Origin: JBOFWL01 sp051653605
GTDB lineage: Bacteria > Spirochaetota > Brevinematia > Brevinematales > Brevinemataceae
NCBI GenBank assembly: GCA_051653605.1
Contig: JBOFWL010000139.1
Location: forward strand, 226,093-290,092
Reading direction: 5' to 3'
DNA length: 64,000 nt
The notes under the pieces are model-generated. The model was given only the letters and a program-made list of their open reading frames with translations. It searched no databases and was not told where the DNA came from. Each line of letters starts with the position of its first letter. Position 1 is the first letter of the stretch. Positions 62,137 to 64,000 of the stretch are shown in pieces. The position numbers were made by a program, and so were the translations under genes.

Positions 62137-62236
62137 CTACTTATGCATATCAATAACATAATTAATCATTTCAGGAGTAATACCTTGGTATAAATCAATA
62201 CCACAAGGTGTTTTGTGAGTTCTAAAATCTGCTGTC
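62137..62236 (-). pseudogene. Short coding remnant ahead of rfbG, possibly a DegT/RfbH-type C-terminus
   Basis: About 33 codons are open on the minus strand, ending GIDLYQGITPEMINYVIDMHK before TAG. The pattern resembles the last residues of sugar-3-dehydrases (RfbH), which end with a YPGLT...YV segment. This would fit an operon in which rfbH once preceded rfbG. The similarity is short and weak. Confidence 0.25.
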
Positions 62237-62294
62237 TAAGTTGCTCTGCATTCCTTTCTTAGAGCTGACATAGATGATATTCCAATATAACATT

Positions 62295-62324
62295 ATTATA
62301 CTTTATAAATATTATATTTGTCAA
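62295..62324 (-). promoter_or_regulatory. Main promoter of the surface-sugar operon
   Basis: Minus strand TTGACA (62319-62324), an 18-base spacer and TATAAT (62295-62300), about 170 bases upstream of rfbG. The region 62325-62600 has no gene I can support. Confidence 0.75.
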
Positions 62325-62610
62325 TGAATTATATATTTTTATTAAAAACCTCTAGCTTTCAATTTTTATCTATTTATAAATAATACCGTTTTGACATAAT
62401 CAATTTTCTCTTTGGTATCTTAATATAGCGCTATCTACTTGACATTCTCCTTGATCCAAGCAATACTTTGGTGATGATAATTATATGAATAGTAATAAGT
62501 TAGATTGTATTCCTGCGACAATACGTAGGAGATATGAACGTTAGCTCAATCAATCGGAGTTAGAACATTACTCCCTAATATAACTGGAGAAACAGATACA
62601 GACGAGCTGC

Positions 62611-62787
62611 AAGGTAAAGGGAGTGAAGTTTCCAGGTGGGAGTAAACTGTTGAGAAATTATCAAGGTAAGACACATCAGGTTATTGTTTAGGGAAGACTG
62701 TTTATATATGAGGGTAGAGTATATAAAAGCTTATCAGCTATAGCAAATGTTATAACAGGTAAGAAATGGAATGGCAACCTGTTTTTT
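62611..62787 (+). pseudogene. DUF2924 phage protein remnant
   Basis: One frame reads KFPGGSKLLRNYQGKTHQVIV, a TAG (62689), then GRLFIYEGRVYKSLSAIANVITGKKWNGNLFF. This matches the DUF2924 pattern 'G-L-R-W-G-x-T-H-x-V-V ... F-x-G-R-x-Y-x-S-L-S-x-I-A-x-x-I-T-G-x-W-x-G-x-x-F-F'. DUF2924 genes normally stand directly before a large serine recombinase gene in prophages, as here. N-terminus missing, one stop inside. Confidence 0.65.
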
Positions 62788-62869
62788 ATGCGTGGAACGC
62801 ATCGTTGAAGGTTGCACCGCAGGGACGCTCGCGTGTCGCACTGCACATGGAGGTGCAACGAGTGCGACC
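62788..62869 (+). repeat. Palindromic insertion at the DUF2924/recombinase junction
   Basis: Begins with ATGCGT-GGA-ACGCAT right after the last DUF2924 codon. Next come arms GTTGCACC (62811-62818) with GGTGCAAC (62852-62859), and GTCGCACT (62835-62842) with AGTGCGAC (62861-62868), enclosing the loop ATGGAG (62847-62852). It joins DUF2924 to the middle of the recombinase. Confidence 0.65.
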
Positions 62870-63841
62870 CATAAGGAAGTCTATGATGGACAACATGAGG
62901 CTATCGTGGATAAGGAAGTCTTTCACAAGGTACAGCAGATTGTTAGCGAGAACAGGAGAAGATCTTCTTCTAAGCTAAAGGGGAAGCATAATTCTTTGTT
63001 GGGCGGAAAGATCTTTGATAGTGAAGGATGGGCAATGAGCCCTAGCCATAGTGTTAAGGGAGGTCGTAGATATAGATACTATATTAGCCAAGCATATTTA
63101 CAGAAAGAAAAAGATAAGGCAGGCAATCTGCCCCAGATACCAGCGGGTAATACTGAGGAACTGGTATCTAATGAAATTAGAAATCCACTAAAATCTCTAT
63201 TAGCTAATATGGAAGTAGGGCTGGAGCAAGGGCAAGCTTATAAAGAGAACTGGTATAAATTTGTAAAGGACTGGAGCCTACTAGAGCCGAAGATATTCAT
63301 TTTAATTAGACAGATTTTACAGAAAGTGGTGGTAAGCAATAAGGGGCTGGAGTTTACGATAGATCAAGATAATCTTAAGGAGATAGCGGAGCTAATCTTT
63401 AGAGGCTACGAACTGCCCGAGGACAGGATGTCCGAAGTGTCCCGATTACATGGATGTAATAGAGGGACGGAGGAGTTAGGTAAATCTGGGAACACGTTGA
63501 GTTATACCAAGCTATGCAAGATAGAGCAGGTGCGTCATGGCAAGGGCTTTATTATTGAGGGGCAGACCCAAAGGAGCGAGAGCTTGGTAAATGCACTCAA
63601 GCAGGCTTGGGAGTGGAACGATTGGATAGCCGAGGGGAAAATTGGAAGTATTATTGAGCTTGCTGAAAAGCTGAAAATTACCCGACGGTATGTAGAGCGA
63701 ATATTAAATATGAGGTATTTATCCCCTAAAATCCAGTTAATGATATTAAAAGGAACCCAGCCAGTTAGTTGGACAACTCATACATTCATTAAGGTCTTAC
63801 CATTAAATTGGGAAGAACAGAGTAGGGAATTAAATCTATAA
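62870..63841 (+). pseudogene. Large serine recombinase, C-terminal part only
   Basis: The frame continues from the junction: HKEVYDGQHEAIVDKEVFHKVQQIVSENRR is the recombinase-domain end, LLGGKIFDSEGWAMSPSHSVKGGRRYRYYIS the zinc-ribbon-type region (cysteines lost), and ELAEKLKITRRYVERILNMRYLSPKIQLMILKGTQPVSW the C-terminal HTH found in phage recombinases. The catalytic serine domain is absent. The frame is open to TAA 63841, although a palindromic module lies inside it (63421-63468). Confidence 0.75.
63421..63468 (+). repeat. Palindromic module, double-hairpin copy B, in frame inside the recombinase
   Basis: Hairpin 1 GGAC-AGGAT-GTCC (63421-63433), linker GAAGT (63434-63438), hairpin 2 arms GTCCC-GATTAC (63439-63449) and GTAAT-AGA-GGGAC (63456-63468) around ATGGAT (63450-63455). 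Loops and linker equal those of copy A while the stems differ but still pair. Translated within the recombinase as EDRMSEVSRLHGCNRG. Confidence 0.75.
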
Positions 63842-63859
63842 TAATTAAGGAATAAGAGT

Positions 63860-63890
63860 TCCGCCACTAACTATTAGTGGCGGATATTTT
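63860..63890 (+). terminator. Terminator after the recombinase remnant
   Basis: Perfect 11-bp arms TCCGCCACTAA and TTAGTGGCGGA around CTA, then TATTTT. The remaining bases to 64000 hold a small GTCC-ATGC-GGAC hairpin and no gene. Confidence 0.7.
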
Positions 63891-64000
63891 CATGAATGGG
63901 ATCGTTGTTTTGGTGTTTTGAGAGTCCATGCGGACGGCTACGATTTTACTCTTAATTCAACTCTCAATAGCATGTACTCCAATAAATTCTAGAGGGGTCT

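Overview
The window is AT-rich DNA from a diderm (Gram-negative-type) bacterium. Evidence for two membranes: an ExbB-ExbD-TonB system with a TonB-dependent receptor, two further predicted outer-membrane beta-barrels, and a CDP-sugar/glycosyltransferase operon of O-antigen type. The lipoproteins have relaxed lipoboxes (LSSC, FASC, IVAC, FIGC), which is common in spirochaetes. A host-associated spirochaete of the Brevinema type would fit the AT-richness and gene content, but no rRNA or ribosomal gene lies here, so this placement is a guess. No tRNA, rRNA or CRISPR array was seen.

1-46 kb is ordinary, densely packed chromosome. In order: a coiled-coil membrane protein (cut by the window edge) and an EamA transporter; a leaderless metallopeptidase/beta-barrel gene followed by nadV, ridA and lysA; a five-gene oligopeptide ABC operon; two acyltransferases; an oxidative pentose-phosphate operon (pgl-gnd-zwf); catalase; an orphan trpB; a complete iron-siderophore/heme-type uptake operon (binding protein, two permeases, ATPase, ExbB, ExbD, TonB, receptor); a sulfane-sulfur operon (rhodanese, CoA-disulfide reductase-rhodanese, ArsR regulator) with a visible operator; a hexuronate catabolic cluster (GntR regulator, kdgA, kdgK, SDR-type uxuB, uxuA, uxaC); and an ascorbate-type PTS bracketed by two copies of one lipoprotein gene, each with the same promoter and terminator.

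46-52.6 kb is a degraded accessory region. It holds a PH-like membrane protein, an N-terminally truncated voltage-gated K+ channel, a broken tyrosine integrase with three 11-bp-phased arm repeats, IS3-family remnants, a lipoprotein that looks like a GT80 sialyltransferase lying between two inverted IS3 remnants, and a GH38 alpha-mannosidase pseudogene with a 42-bp perfect palindrome inside it. Small palindromic modules are scattered through the IS3 remains and interrupt them.

52.8-62.3 kb is one long minus-strand surface-sugar operon: rfbG, rfbF, acylating acetaldehyde dehydrogenase, HOA-type aldolase, a ThDP enzyme, an extended SDR, a GT2 and a GT-C-like membrane protein. The combination suggests a CDP-linked branched-chain sugar whose side chain is made from pyruvate plus acetaldehyde. 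62.6-63.9 kb is a phage-type DUF2924/serine recombinase pair collapsed into one remnant, with palindromic modules at the junction and in frame inside the recombinase.

The most novel signals are the palindromic module family (two hairpins joined by GAAGT, with conserved loops AGGAT and ATGGAT but different stems), the aldolase/dehydrogenase/ThDP sugar-branching set, and the IS-flanked sialyltransferase lipoprotein.
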